From Chelativorans xinjiangensis (GTDB lineage: Bacteria; Pseudomonadota; Alphaproteobacteria; Rhizobiales; Rhizobiaceae): a stretch of 40,959 nt of DNA. A model generated the notes under the pieces. The model searched no databases. It was not told the origin of the DNA and was given only the letters and a program-made list of their open reading frames with translations. Positions 1 to 7,773 of the stretch are shown in pieces; position 1 is the stretch's first letter, and each line of letters opens with the position of its first letter. The stretch lies in the NCBI RefSeq assembly GCF_009812055.1, contig NZ_WQNH01000044.1, positions 1 to 40,959 on the forward strand, given 5' to 3'. A program made the position numbers and the translations under genes.

Positions 1-88
1 CTACGAATACATCTGCAAATGCTGGACAAAGGAGCCCGAACGCTTCAGGCTCGATCCAATCTATCAAATGCCGGGACTAAACAACTAG
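1..88 (+). mobile_element. 3' end of an IS481-type transposase gene (partial, runs off the left edge)
   Basis: Reading from base 2, the frame gives 28 residues that end in a stop at 86-88. They contain the segments YEYICKCWTKEPERF and IYQMPGLNN. From memory, this is the typical C-terminus of DDE integrase-core transposases annotated as IS481 family, whose last residues are usually HQMPGLNT. Only the tail of the gene is in the window, so neither the catalytic residues nor the other end of the element can be seen. The stop codon lies at the junction with nnrS coding sequence, so the element end should be within a few bases of position 88. Family assignment rests on recalled C-terminal similarity only. 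Confidence 0.7.
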
Positions 89-342
89 GCGGCGGCGCCA
101 TAGGTGCCATGACGCTGTCGGTGATGGTGCGGGCGACCCTCGGCCATACGGGACGCGCGCTCGAGGCTGGCGGTGGCGCCGTGTTCATATTCGCCGCTGT
201 GTTTATCGCAGCGCTGCTGCGGATCCTGGCTGCTTTCGATCCGCAGATGGTGTGGATCCAAGCGGCAGGGGCTGCTTGGGCTCTTGCCTTCCTGGGCTTT
301 GCCGTCATCTACGGCCGTGCGCTGCTGCTGCCGCGTATTTAG
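89..342 (+). pseudogene. nnrS: 3' fragment of nnrS, truncated by an insertion sequence
   Basis: The frame immediately after the transposase stop encodes GAIGAMTLSVMVRATLGHTG, a hallmark of the C-terminal part of NnrS. NnrS is a multi-spanning membrane haem/copper protein linked to nitric oxide stress and denitrification. Two hydrophobic segments follow (about codons 32-54 and 60-82 of the fragment), then a stop at 340-342. Full NnrS is roughly 400 residues, so only about the last 80 remain. The upstream part must lie beyond the insertion sequence or be lost. The same frame stays open through the transposase tail, which explains the artefactual start at 19. The position beside nirK fits the usual nnrS neighbourhood. 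The fragment is almost certainly non-functional. Confidence 0.75.
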
Positions 343-602
343 AGTGCCAGTTCCCGCGCTCGATGGATACGGCCGGCATTCGGACAAAAGGAGGGCGGGT
401 CCGCCCGTCCCCTGTTTCCCTGCAGGTCGAGCCACAACCGGCATTCCTTTTCCGCCGGGCAGAGCATGCAACTGCGGGCAGCGGCGGCGAGGGTAAAGCC
501 CAGCCTGTCCATCACTAGCGCCGCCGGTGCCACGCCGCACCGCTCAAACATCTCACTCATGTTGCGCGCCTTCGCGCCGATCCGATCCGCTAGATTTCCC
601 AT
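339..602 (-). CDS. DUF6455 family small cysteine-motif protein
   Basis: This is an 87-residue protein with a start supported by a GGGAGAG ribosome site just upstream of the ATG. It has four cysteines spaced C45-x2-C48-x5-C54-x18-C73, the last in the motif SFCPNAGRI. This matches my memory of DUF6455 proteins found near denitrification and other redox genes in alphaproteobacteria. The cysteine pattern suggests a small metal or redox site, but the function is not known. It lies 87 nt downstream of nirK on the same strand, so co-transcription is possible. Its stop overlaps the end of the converging nnrS fragment by 4 nt. The intergenic gap holds a 5-bp CGGCG/CGCCG hairpin (646-660). Confidence 0.7.
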   Translation of the reverse strand: MGNLADRIGAKARNMSEMFERCGVAPAALVMDRLGFTLAAAARSCMLCPAEKECRLWLDLQGNRGRADPPSFCPNAGRIHRARELAL

Positions 603-689
603 TGCTCTCTCCCAGGTCGCGCGGTTTGTCCGAACAAGAGCGGCCCGGCGTTTCGCGCCGAGCCGTCACCAATTGTCCGAGCCTCCCGC

Positions 690-1793
690 TCAGTTGGTCA
701 GGATCGGCCGCGGGGCATCGATCTGCTTCATCAGATCGTCGTCCCACTCGCCCTCGACCGTGATGTGCGCCGCGGCGCCCAGCTCGATCGCCTCGATGAG
801 GTTGTGGTTGACGTAGGCATAGAGGCCAGGCTGCAGGAATGTATAGGTCGCAGCACCCGCCGAGCCGCCGCGGATGAACCAGGTCTCCAGATCCCTGGCG
901 GGGGCGTTGGCGAACTTGCCTTCTTCCCACACGTGGTCGCCATGGCCGCCGATCAGGTGGGGTCGGCTATCGCGGTTCGCCTGCGCGTGGACGAACATCA
1001 CCGTCTCGCCCACCTTTGCCGTGAGTGCGTTTTCGCCGGTAAGCGCGCCCTTGGCGCCGTTGAAGACCACGTGGGTGGGCACGAGGCCGCGCATGACCTC
1101 CACGGTGTCAGCATAGGCGTCACCGGCAGATTCGTACGTCTTGAAGGTGCCGTCCTCATTGCGCGGGACGTAGAAATCGTTCTCGCCGATGTAGTAGATG
1201 CGGTCGTAGCGGACGGGTTCGCCCTTCTCGTTCGTGAGCCCCTCACGCGGCAGCACCATGATGGTGCCGCTCATGCCCGAGACCACGTGCCAGGGGGTCA
1301 TCGGGCCGCCAGGCGCGCAGTGGTAGACGAAGACGCCGGTGCGCGTCGCCTTGAAGCGCAGCGTCGCCTGCTCGCCCGGGTTGATGAGCGTCAGCTCGCC
1401 GCCGCCCATGGCGCCCGTGGCGGCATGGAAGTCGATGTTGTGCGCCAGCCCGTTCGTCTCCGGGTTGACGAGCGTCAGCTCGACATAGTCGCCCTCGTGC
1501 ACCACCATCATCGGTCCGGGCACCGAGCCGTCGAAGGTCATGGCTTGGAACGTGGTGCCCTCGTCGTCGATCACGATCTCCTTTTCCTGGATCGTCATGG
1601 TGAACTCGACAACCTTCGGTCCGCTGCTCGCCACCTGCTCATGCGGGTGCACGAAGGGTGGGGCCACCAGCGCGACCTTCTCGCGCGGAAGGGCATCTGC
1701 CGCGTCAGCCAGCGCAGGCGCGGCCATCAGGGGCAAGGCGCTCAGCATGGCGGCCGCAGCCACGCCCAGCAGTGCTTCGCGACGCGTGAACAT
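690..1793 (-). CDS. nirK: Copper-containing nitrite reductase (NO-forming), Tat-exported
   Basis: NirK reduces nitrite to nitric oxide in the periplasm during denitrification. I start at the ATG at 1793 because GAAGGAAA precedes it and the protein then begins with a twin-arginine signal ([10 protein letters not shown] and a hydrophobic stretch to about residue 30). That gives 367 residues, normal for the family. Ligands for both copper sites are present: type 1 at H118, C159, H169 and M174; type 2 at H123, H158 and H330. The catalytic Asp is D121 and the active-site His is in the [11 protein letters not shown] motif (H279/H284). Both cupredoxin domains are complete. An FNR/FixK-type box lies about 160 nt upstream. 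A longer in-frame start at 1874 exists but would bury the Tat signal. Confidence 0.96.
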   Translation of the reverse strand: MFTRREALLGVAAAAMLSALPLMAAPALADAADALPREKVALVAPPFVHPHEQVASSGPKVVEFTMTIQEKEIVIDDEGTTFQAMTFDGSVPGPMMVVHEGDYVELTLVNPETNGLAHNIDFHAATGAMGGGELTLINPGEQATLRFKATRTGVFVYHCAPGGPMTPWHVVSGMSGTIMVLPREGLTNEKGEPVRYDRIYYIGENDFYVPRNEDGTFKTYESAGDAYADTVEVMRGLVPTHVVFNGAKGALTGENALTAKVGETVMFVHAQANRDSRPHLIGGHGDHVWEEGKFANAPARDLETWFIRGGSAGAATYTFLQPGLYAYVNHNLIEAIELGAAAHITVEGEWDDDLMKQIDAPRPILTN

Positions 1794-1954
1794 CTTTCGT
1801 TTTCCTTCTCGTGTTCGGTTGTCGATAAAGAAACGATACGCATCTTGCCGTGGGAATTCTTTGCTCTGGCGCAAATACGTTTGCTTTCGTTCGGCACGGG
1901 GAAAATGCCGGAAAGTACTTTTCGTATGACGCCAAGTATCTCCTTCGGCGCGAT

Positions 1955-1968
1955 TTGCGCTGGATCAA
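1955..1968 (-). promoter_or_regulatory. FNR/FixK/NnrR-type box upstream of nirK
   Basis: On the minus strand the site reads TTGATCCAGCGCAA, a 14-bp CRP/FNR-family operator with a perfect left half (TTGAT) and a diverged right half (GCGCAA). It is about 162 nt upstream of the nirK ATG, so the mRNA would have a leader of roughly 100 nt or more if the site sits near -41. An identical 14-mer occurs at 6202-6215 in front of the FixT-like gene. Likely binders are FixK (encoded at 6728) or an NnrR/FnrN protein outside the window. Confidence 0.65.
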
Positions 1969-2041
1969 GTTCAGGGCAGGCAAATGGGTTTGGATATAGG
2001 CGGGCCCATCATTGAAGGCCATGCCGGCACGCTGGTCACGC

Positions 2042-2884
2042 TCAATGCGCCATGAAGAGCGGAACCGGCACGTCGTCGAGCAGAGAGCGCGTGACGCCGC
2101 CGAGGATCGCCTGACGAAAGCGCGAATGGACGAAGGCGCCCATAACCAGCATCTCGATGGACTCATCCTTGACGAATTTGCGCAGTCTTGCAGCCGCATC
2201 GCCGTCGATGGCCGCAAGCGTCTCCAGCCTCGGCTCGCCGACGCCGTGCTGGAGAAGGTGCGTGGCAATGTCGGCGCCTGGGGCCATCCGCGAAAGATCC
2301 TTCTCGTCCGTAACAGTGACCACGAAGACGGCCTCCGCATCCTGAAGAATGGGCAGGGCGTCGGCCACGGCCCGAGCCGATCGGGCGCTCCCGTCCCAAG
2401 CGATGGCCATGCGCCGGGGGATGGCGCTTTCGCCAACCGGCGGCACAATCAGCACCGGGCGGCCACTGTCGAAGAGCACGTCTTCGATCGCGGTCTTCTG
2501 GAGGTCGTCGCCCGCGTCGGCGGCGTCCAAAATGGCGACATCGTTCACCCGCGCCAGCCGCACGAGACGGTCCGTACGAGGCTCCAAGGGCGAGAGCGTG
2601 TGCTCGGCGACGCATGAGACGCCGGCCTTGCCGACGAGTTCTGCAGCGCTGCGCGCCGTCTGGCGCGTTGTCTCCTCCAGGCGCTCGATTTCGTCCCTCA
2701 GCATTGCGGAGGCAGAACCGCCCGTCCTGGTGACCGGCACATAAAAGGCAGGTGGAAGGACGCAGACCGTGAGGCAGGCGCCGTGGTGTCTTGCGAGGGC
2801 GATGGCGTAGGTCAGAGCAGGGCTGGCAGCGAAAGCCTCGCGGGCTGCAAGCCCGACGAGAACGCATTTGGGTCGACTGGTCAT
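2042..2884 (-). CDS. Universal stress protein with two tandem Usp domains
   Basis: The protein is 280 residues and has two Usp repeats (about 5-140 and 155-280), like UspE-type tandem proteins. The second repeat carries the nucleotide-binding signature VMGAFVHSRFRQAILGG, close to the G-2x-G-9x-G(S/T) pattern; the first is degenerate. A ribosome site (AAGGAAG) lies 7 nt before the ATG. Such genes are frequently induced under low oxygen in denitrifiers and rhizobia. An FNR-type box at 2958-2971 lies about 75 nt upstream of this start, consistent with FixK/FNR control. The ligand and target are unknown; a role in anaerobic survival is inferred from context. Confidence 0.9.
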   Translation of the reverse strand: MTSRPKCVLVGLAAREAFAASPALTYAIALARHHGACLTVCVLPPAFYVPVTRTGGSASAMLRDEIERLEETTRQTARSAAELVGKAGVSCVAEHTLSPLEPRTDRLVRLARVNDVAILDAADAGDDLQKTAIEDVLFDSGRPVLIVPPVGESAIPRRMAIAWDGSARSARAVADALPILQDAEAVFVVTVTDEKDLSRMAPGADIATHLLQHGVGEPRLETLAAIDGDAAARLRKFVKDESIEMLVMGAFVHSRFRQAILGGVTRSLLDDVPVPLFMAH

Positions 2885-2957
2885 GATCGTCTTCCTTTCG
2901 CGCGATCCCGCGCGTCATCTCTGCTTTAAAGTTTGTCAGTGCTCTCGCGGCGGCGCG

Positions 2958-2971
2958 TTGACACGGATCAA
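2958..2971. promoter_or_regulatory. FNR/FixK-type box between usp and the 3094 gene
   Basis: The sequence TTGACACGGATCAA matches the TTGAT-N4-ATCAA consensus at nine of ten conserved positions. It sits in the 209-bp divergent gap, 74 nt from the usp start and 123 nt from the start at 3094. The distance fits activation of usp best (site near -41 with a leader of about 30 nt). It could also serve the divergent plus-strand pair. Confidence 0.7.
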
Positions 2972-3093
2972 TCGGCATGGCGTTGCCGCTCGCCCCGTCA
3001 CCGGCGATCGCGGGCGATGCGCAGCTTGATCTCGGTCAAGGCCGCGTGTGCCGAAAGGGCTATTGCCGATGACGTATGAGCAGGAGAAGCATC

Positions 3094-3483
3094 ATGGACA
3101 CCACCACTGCCAAACCGACCACCAAATTTCGCCACGTGCGACTCGAACTTGCGCGGGAAAAGGGCCATCCCCTTGGCGACCGGACGGACGGCTACGACCT
3201 CCTGGTTCCGCTCGACGTCGAGGGCCGTCTCGATGCGGCTGAATGGAAAAGCCATCAAGCGGCTTGCCGCGTGCGCCGCTTCCGCTCCGGTCATGAGGAC
3301 CTTATCGGGCGGCTGCGCCGCAAGCCCGGGGGGCAATGGTATTTCGACTATGCGGAAGGCGAGGAGGATGACGAGACCGGATTCCGCTTCGGCGACGAGC
3401 GCTTCGTGCCCGGCGAATACGTGTCGATCCGCAGCGGCAGCGCGATGCACACCTACCAAGTGCGGGTCGTGGATACGCCGTGA
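3094..3483 (+). CDS. Conserved hypothetical protein (129 aa)
   Basis: I do not recognise a named family. The ATG at 3094 is chosen because AGGAG lies 7 nt upstream; an earlier in-frame ATG at 3076 has no such site. The protein is soluble, charged and tryptophan-poor, with a small compact domain (FRHVRLELAREKGHPLGDR near the N-terminus, then an acidic EGEEDDE stretch around residues 91-97) and no signal peptide or membrane span. Similar small proteins occur beside FixK-regulated genes in Rhizobiales, as far as I recall. Its stop overlaps the GTG start of the next gene (GTGA), so the two are translationally coupled. Regulation by the FNR-type box upstream is possible. Confidence 0.75.
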   Translation: MDTTTAKPTTKFRHVRLELAREKGHPLGDRTDGYDLLVPLDVEGRLDAAEWKSHQAACRVRRFRSGHEDLIGRLRRKPGGQWYFDYAEGEEDDETGFRFGDERFVPGEYVSIRSGSAMHTYQVRVVDTP

Positions 3484-4064
3484 CGAGCCGCATCGTCATT
3501 ATTCAGGGGCATCCCGACGCCGATCCCCGCCGCTTCTGCCGGGCCCTCGCCGACGCTTATGCCGAGGGAGCGGAGGCGGCGGGCCACAAGGTGACGCGGA
3601 TCGACCTTGCCCGGATCGACTTTCCCTTGTTGCGGAGCCAGGAGGACTTCCTGAGCGGGTCGATGCCCGAGGCGCTCGTGCCGGCGAAGGAGGCGATCCT
3701 CGAGGCCGAACACTTGGTCTTCGTGTTCCCGCTATGGCTCGGGACGATGCCCGCGCTGGTCAAGGGTTTCCTGGAACAAGTGATGCGACCGGGCGTCGCT
3801 TTCGCTTATGGCAGCAAAGGCTTTCCAGAGGCGCTGCTTAAGGGCCGCTCGGCCCGGATCGTCGTCACCATGGGTATGCCGGCCTTCGCCTACCGTTGGT
3901 GGTTTCTCGGCCACGGGCTGCGCGGCATGCGGCGCAGCATCCTCAAATTCGTGGGGTTGAGCCCGGTGCGCGAGACCCTGTTCGGCATGATCGAGGGCGC
4001 CAGCGACGACCGCCGCCGCACATGGCTCGACCGGATGCGTGCGCTCGGCGGAAAGGCTCTCTGA
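3480..4064 (+). CDS. Flavodoxin-fold NAD(P)H dehydrogenase-like protein
   Basis: This 194-residue protein belongs to the NQO1/KefF/MdaB-like flavodoxin-2 fold. It begins with a beta strand and an FMN/FAD phosphate-loop-like segment (IVIIQGHPDADPRRF) and has the family segment FVFPLWLGTMPALVKGFLEQ at about residues 81-100, followed by GVAFAYG. Such enzymes transfer two electrons from NAD(P)H to quinones or related acceptors in the cytoplasm. The GTG start overlaps the preceding stop by 4 nt, so the pair is one operon. Its place between nirK/usp and fixLJ suggests a redox role under low oxygen. The substrate cannot be read from the sequence. Confidence 0.85.
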   Translation: MTSRIVIIQGHPDADPRRFCRALADAYAEGAEAAGHKVTRIDLARIDFPLLRSQEDFLSGSMPEALVPAKEAILEAEHLVFVFPLWLGTMPALVKGFLEQVMRPGVAFAYGSKGFPEALLKGRSARIVVTMGMPAFAYRWWFLGHGLRGMRRSILKFVGLSPVRETLFGMIEGASDDRRRTWLDRMRALGGKAL

Positions 4065-4184
4065 TTTCCCGTCTTGCTTCAGGTAGCGCGGTGGTGGGTC
4101 GCATAGCCCGCCATTGGCTATTCTCTGCAGCCGACCTACAGTGGCGGCGCGTGTGGCAATACGGTTCTGTTCTCGGGGCGGTAA

Positions 4185-5573
4185 GTGACTTTCGACGGAA
4201 TGGACGAGACGTGGCTCTTGCTGCTCCTGCCATTGGCAGTGCTCGGTGCTGCCGTTTTCGCTGGAAGGATAGCAGGGCTTGTGGCGCTGGCGCTCGCTAC
4301 CACGCTTCTTCTGGCCAGTGCGTTTACAGCCACGTCCGGTTCCTATACCGCCGCCATCGCTTTGTCCCTCTTGCTTTCTGCTGCGTTGGCGTTCGTCGGC
4401 GCGGGATATCGCGAGGTCAGGAAAGCGGTCCACGGCGCCCAAAAGCAACTCGACTCCCGCGAGGCGCATCTGCGCTCCATTCTCGATACGGTCCCCGATG
4501 CCACGATCGTCATCGACAGCCGGGGCACGATGATCTCCTTCAACCGCGCCGCCGTCCGCCAGTTCGGATATTCCGAGGCAGAGGCGGTGGGGCAGAATGT
4601 GCGCCTCCTGATGCCGGAGCCCTATGGGGGCGAGCATGACGGCTATATCCAACGATATCTGACCACCGGCGAGCGGCGGATCATCGGCATCGACCGCGTT
4701 GTCGTCGGGCGGCGGAAGGATGGCTCGACGTTTCCAATGAAGCTCGCCGTGGGCGAGATGGAGAGCGGTGGTGAGACCTTCTTCACCGGTTTCATCCGCG
4801 ATCTCACGGAAAGGGCCGAATCGGAGGCGAGGCTGGAGGAAATCCAGGCGGAACTCGCTCGCCTGGCACGGCTCAACGAGCTGGGCGAGATGGCCTCGAC
4901 GTTGGCGCATGAGCTGAACCAGCCGCTTTCGGCCATCGCCAACTATGTCCAGGGCTGCAATCGGCTCTTGAACAACATGGACGACGCGCTGTCTTCGCGT
5001 ATGCGCGAGGCACTGGAGGAGACGGCGCGCCAGTCGCTGCGCGCTGGGCAGATTATCCGTCACCTGCGCGAATTCGTCACCCGGGGCGAAACCGAAAAGC
5101 AGCCGGAAGACATCCATAAGCTCATCGAGGAAGCCGGAGCGCTGGCTCTGGTCGGCTCGCGTGAAATGGGTGTGCGGACGGTGTTCGATTTCGAGACAGG
5201 CCCGAAAAAGGTCATGGTGGATCGCGTGCAGATCCAGCAAGTCCTCATCAATCTTATGCGCAATGCCATGGATGCGATGAGGGAAAGCGAGCTTCGCGAG
5301 TTGGTGGTCAGGACCTCGCCCGGCGACGGGAACGGGGCCATGGTAGAGGTCTCGGACACTGGCTCCGGCGTGCCAGAGGAGGTAGCTGCGCAGCTCTTCA
5401 AACCGTTCATCACCACCAAGCCCGGCGGTATGGGAATAGGCCTGTCCATCTCGAAGCGGATCGTCGAAGCCCACGGGGGCGAGTTGACGATGCGGCGCAA
5501 CACAAAAGGCGGCGCTACGTTTCGCTTCACGCTGCCGGCCGTCAAGGAGCAGGAGTTGCAGGATGGCAACTGA
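4185..5573 (+). CDS. fixL: FixL oxygen-sensing haem-PAS histidine kinase
   Basis: FixL autophosphorylates when oxygen leaves its haem and passes the phosphate to FixJ. The protein has an N-terminal membrane region (hydrophobic segments about 9-27, 31-50 and 55-74), one PAS domain (about 90-210), a dimerisation/phosphoacceptor domain and an HATPase domain. The haem ligand is H151 in [10 protein letters not shown]157 and R171 (IIGIDR) match the haem-pocket arginines R206 and R220 of the Bradyrhizobium protein. The phosphoacceptor is H242 (LAHELNQPL). ATP-binding boxes include DTGSGVP and [12 protein letters not shown] keep the GTG at 4185, preceded by GGGGCGG; the ATG at 4200 is an equal alternative. 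The 3' end overlaps fixJ by 11 nt. Confidence 0.95.
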   Translation: MTFDGMDETWLLLLLPLAVLGAAVFAGRIAGLVALALATTLLLASAFTATSGSYTAAIALSLLLSAALAFVGAGYREVRKAVHGAQKQLDSREAHLRSILDTVPDATIVIDSRGTMISFNRAAVRQFGYSEAEAVGQNVRLLMPEPYGGEHDGYIQRYLTTGERRIIGIDRVVVGRRKDGSTFPMKLAVGEMESGGETFFTGFIRDLTERAESEARLEEIQAELARLARLNELGEMASTLAHELNQPLSAIANYVQGCNRLLNNMDDALSSRMREALEETARQSLRAGQIIRHLREFVTRGETEKQPEDIHKLIEEAGALALVGSREMGVRTVFDFETGPKKVMVDRVQIQQVLINLMRNAMDAMRESELRELVVRTSPGDGNGAMVEVSDTGSGVPEEVAAQLFKPFITTKPGGMGIGLSISKRIVEAHGGELTMRRNTKGGATFRFTLPAVKEQELQDGN

Positions 5574-6174
5574 TGTCGTGATCCATGTCGTCGACGACGA
5601 AGAGCCGGTCAGGAAGTCGCTGGCCTTCCTCCTGACCGTCTCCGGCTACGCCGTGCGCGTACACCAATCTGCGACTGCGTTCCTGGCGGTCGCGAAGGAT
5701 CTGCACAACGCCTGCCTCATCACGGATCTGCGCATGCCGGACCTCAGCGGCGTCGATCTCTTGCGGCGGCTGCACGAGGAGGATGCGATGCTGCCGGCGA
5801 TCGTCATCACCGGCCATGGCGACGTCCCGATGGCGGTGGAGGCGATGAAGGCGGGCGCACTGGATTTCATCGAGAAGCCATTTGAGGACGACGTTCTTCT
5901 GGAGGCAGTCGGCCGTGCGGTTGCCGAGCTTGAGAAGCGGCCGCGGGATAGCGACAATGTCGCCGCGATCCGGCGGCGGCTCGATCAGCTCACCGAGCGC
6001 GAACGGCAGGTGATGGCCGGAATCGTCGCCGGTCTGCCGAACAAGACCATCGCGTACGACCTCGACATCAGCCCGCGCACCGTGGAGGTCCATCGCGCGA
6101 ACGTCATGGCCAAGATGAGCGCCAAAAACCTGCCGGAACTTGTACGGATGGTCCTGGCAGCCAGCGACGAATAG
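5563..6174 (+). CDS. fixJ: FixJ response regulator
   Basis: This 203-residue two-domain regulator is typical of FixJ. The receiver has the acidic pair D11-D12, the phosphoacceptor D55 ([10 protein letters not shown]), T83 and K105 (DFIEKPF). The C-terminal LuxR-type helix-turn-helix contains [20 protein letters not shown] and [17 protein letters not shown]. Phosphorylated FixJ activates fixK and related promoters under low oxygen. The start overlaps the end of fixL, so the two are translationally coupled. A FixJ-like binding site lies downstream at 6640-6658, in front of fixK. Confidence 0.96.
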   Translation: MATDVVIHVVDDEEPVRKSLAFLLTVSGYAVRVHQSATAFLAVAKDLHNACLITDLRMPDLSGVDLLRRLHEEDAMLPAIVITGHGDVPMAVEAMKAGALDFIEKPFEDDVLLEAVGRAVAELEKRPRDSDNVAAIRRRLDQLTERERQVMAGIVAGLPNKTIAYDLDISPRTVEVHRANVMAKMSAKNLPELVRMVLAASDE

Positions 6175-6201
6175 CCTGAAGAGCTGATTTTCCAAGGCGA
6201 T

Positions 6202-6215
6202 TTGATCCAGCGCAA
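6202..6215 (+). promoter_or_regulatory. FNR/FixK-type box upstream of the FixT-like gene
   Basis: The site is TTGATCCAGCGCAA, identical base for base to the site upstream of nirK. It lies between the fixJ stop and the proposed start at 6258, centred 49 nt before that start. This spacing suits class II activation with a very short leader. It makes the receiver-like gene a likely FixK target. Confidence 0.7.
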
Positions 6216-6257
6216 GGTACCCGCTGCCTTTGCGGGCGAAGGCTGGCCCAAGGCGCG

Positions 6258-6647
6258 TTGACGCCGCCCAAAGAGAACCCGAAATTGCCTGTCGAAGCCA
6301 ATATACTCATCGTTGCGTCGGATCCCACCTTTCGGCAGTCCCTGCGCTTCGTCCTTGAAGCAGAAGGGTGCGATGTGCACACGGTGGAGCGACTGTCGCC
6401 GCCTGGAGCGTCGCTGGCGGGCTATGACTGCGTCGTGATCGACTACTCGAATGCCCGAAAGAACGGTGTCCCCGTGGAGCTGGCCGCCTTGGGCAGGCCC
6501 GTCATCCTTCTGGTCGACCGCCGGCAGGGCATGGCCGAAGAAGACGGGATAGTCCTGGTGGAGAAGCCACTCCTCGGCCGGACACTCATCGATACGGTGC
6601 GCGGCGCGCTGGGGCGGAACGACCTGCGCGGGTCCGCATCTAGGTAG
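6258..6647 (+). CDS. Degenerate single-domain receiver protein, FixT-like
   Basis: This 129-residue protein has a receiver fold: ILIVASDPTFRQSLRFVLEA (beta1-alpha1), VVIDYS with D62 at the phosphoacceptor place, and LVEKPLLGRTL with the conserved K103. The usual acidic pair is reduced to S21-D22 and the Thr/Ser switch position is not conserved, so normal phosphorylation is doubtful. There is no output domain. In Sinorhizobium and Caulobacter, FixT is a small receiver-like protein, induced by FixK, that inhibits FixL. The gene order fixL-fixJ-this-fixK and the FixK-type box just upstream fit that role. The start is a TTG with only a weak upstream GAAGG, so the exact start is uncertain. Function is inferred from context. 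Confidence 0.7.
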   Translation: MTPPKENPKLPVEANILIVASDPTFRQSLRFVLEAEGCDVHTVERLSPPGASLAGYDCVVIDYSNARKNGVPVELAALGRPVILLVDRRQGMAEEDGIVLVEKPLLGRTLIDTVRGALGRNDLRGSASR

Positions 6648-6658
6648 TTTCCCCTAGG
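6640..6658 (+). promoter_or_regulatory. FixJ-like binding site in the fixK promoter
   Basis: The sequence CTAGGTAGTTTCCCCTAGG overlaps the stop codon of the preceding gene and lies 70-88 nt before the fixK ATG. It resembles the FixJ sites I recall from rhizobial fixK promoters (core close to GTAMGTAG followed by TTTCC). It is also an inverted repeat, CTAGG-N8-CCTAG. The distance allows a transcription start about 50 nt downstream, just ahead of the fixK ribosome site. Confidence 0.6.
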
Positions 6659-6727
6659 GACATAACCGAATTTTCTCTGTGACCGTTCCAGGCCATTCAT
6701 ACTCCAACAGCAAGTCGGAGAATTCAG

Positions 6728-7405
6728 ATGCTTGGTCACAACGCCCTTCAGCCCTCGAAGACCGTCCGCCCCGGAATTCCCCTTGCAACCCGGCGCGGTC
6801 GCGGAGCGGATGAGACACCTGCGGTTTTTGTGCCGTCACAGCCATATCAGGTCGTCTTCTGCCAGCCGAACAAGGAGATCTACGGGCAGGGAGAGCGGGC
6901 GAACGCGCTCTACCAGGTGGAGTTCGGCGCAGTGCGCATCTACCGATTGCTGGCGGATGGCCGCCGCCAGATCAGTGCCTTCCACGTCGCAGGAGAGGTT
7001 TTCGGCTTTGAAGCGGACGGCCGACATCACTTCTTCGCGGAGGCGATCTGCAACTCGGCGATCCGCGTCTACCGCCTGCCGATCGGCATCGACCTGTCGC
7101 GCGAGATCCTTCCCGTGGCACTGCAGGCGCTGGTGCGTGCCCAGGAGCATCTCCTGGTCATCGGCCGGCAGAACGCCCCCGAGCGCGTCGCTGCCTTCCT
7201 GCTCGACCTGATGGAGCGTCAGGGCGGTCTGCCGCAGATCGAGCTTGCCATGTCACGCACCGATATCGGAGATTATCTCGGGCTGACCATAGAGACCGTG
7301 TCGCGCGTCTTCTCGAAGTTCCGCGAGAAGGGCTGTATCCGCCTCCATGGCGCGCGGGTGGTCGAGATCATGAAGCCGGAAGCCCTGCGCAACCTGTGCG
7401 TTTAA
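6728..7405 (+). CDS. fixK: FixK transcription regulator (CRP/FNR family)
   Basis: This 225-residue protein has a cyclic-nucleotide-binding-like beta-roll (about 40-130), a dimerisation helix and a winged helix (about 170-215). The recognition helix contains E189-T-V-S-R193, the ExxSR pattern that in FNR-type proteins reads TTGAT half-sites, matching the boxes at 1955, 2958 and 6202. The N-terminal cysteine cluster of FNR/FnrN is absent, so oxygen is sensed through FixLJ rather than by an iron-sulfur cluster. GGAG lies 8 nt before the ATG. Under low oxygen, FixJ would induce fixK, and FixK would induce nirK, usp and the FixT-like gene. FixK2 or NnrR naming is possible. Confidence 0.92.
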   Translation: MLGHNALQPSKTVRPGIPLATRRGRGADETPAVFVPSQPYQVVFCQPNKEIYGQGERANALYQVEFGAVRIYRLLADGRRQISAFHVAGEVFGFEADGRHHFFAEAICNSAIRVYRLPIGIDLSREILPVALQALVRAQEHLLVIGRQNAPERVAAFLLDLMERQGGLPQIELAMSRTDIGDYLGLTIETVSRVFSKFREKGCIRLHGARVVEIMKPEALRNLCV

Positions 7406-7773
7406 ACAGCTAGATGACGGATGAGGTGTTCGAGTCTCCCGCCTCGGTGATGTTCGAGCAGACGGAGAACCGCATGCATCCCATCAAGGCCACTCCCACC
7501 TCCTCCCCCACTGGTCCGTGGCTGCGAACGGGCCAGATTGCCGCGCGACGGTGCACAAGTAGCAAATTCGTTCCACAAAAAGTTCGCGTTTTCATTGAAA
7601 GGCGGCGAGTGCACTGACGACGCGAAGCAATCGCACATCTGACGTATCTCGTTGACTGAGCGAGACCACTCCGACTGGATAATGCAAGCTCCTTGGCGCC
7701 ATACGTGTGCATTGCGCCAAGGAGCGTACTCTTTAGGCTTAAATCCTCCTGACTGCGATCTTCAAGCGCGGAC
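7406..7773. other. Intergenic region between convergent units, no gene seen
   Basis: The 368-bp stretch after fixK holds only short open frames without ribosome sites or recognisable protein features. Its one clear structure is the 12-bp perfect inverted repeat at 7688-7725. It separates the end of the fix cluster from the end of the long minus-strand operon. Confidence 0.6.
7688..7725. terminator. Perfect 12-bp inverted repeat, possible bidirectional terminator
   Basis: GCTCCTTGGCGC (7688-7699) and GCGCCAAGGAGC (7714-7725) pair perfectly around a 14-nt loop. The repeat lies between two convergent transcription units (fixK and the ten-gene operon). No uniform U-tract follows on either strand, so a Rho-independent terminator is plausible but not textbook. 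It could also be an operator or an mRNA-stabilising hairpin. Confidence 0.45.

Noticed and set aside
646-660. CGGCG-TTTCG-CGCCG hairpin after nirK as a terminator
   Set aside because: Only 5 bp and no U-tract; kept as a remark in the neighbouring entry rather than as a feature.
2998-3459. Minus-strand frame of 153 codons opposite the 3094 gene
   Set aside because: The plus-strand gene has a good ribosome site and an overlap with its neighbour; this one has neither.
3732-5474. Minus-strand open frame of 580 codons opposite fixL
   Set aside because: Antisense of the haem-PAS kinase; composition is typical of a shadow frame.
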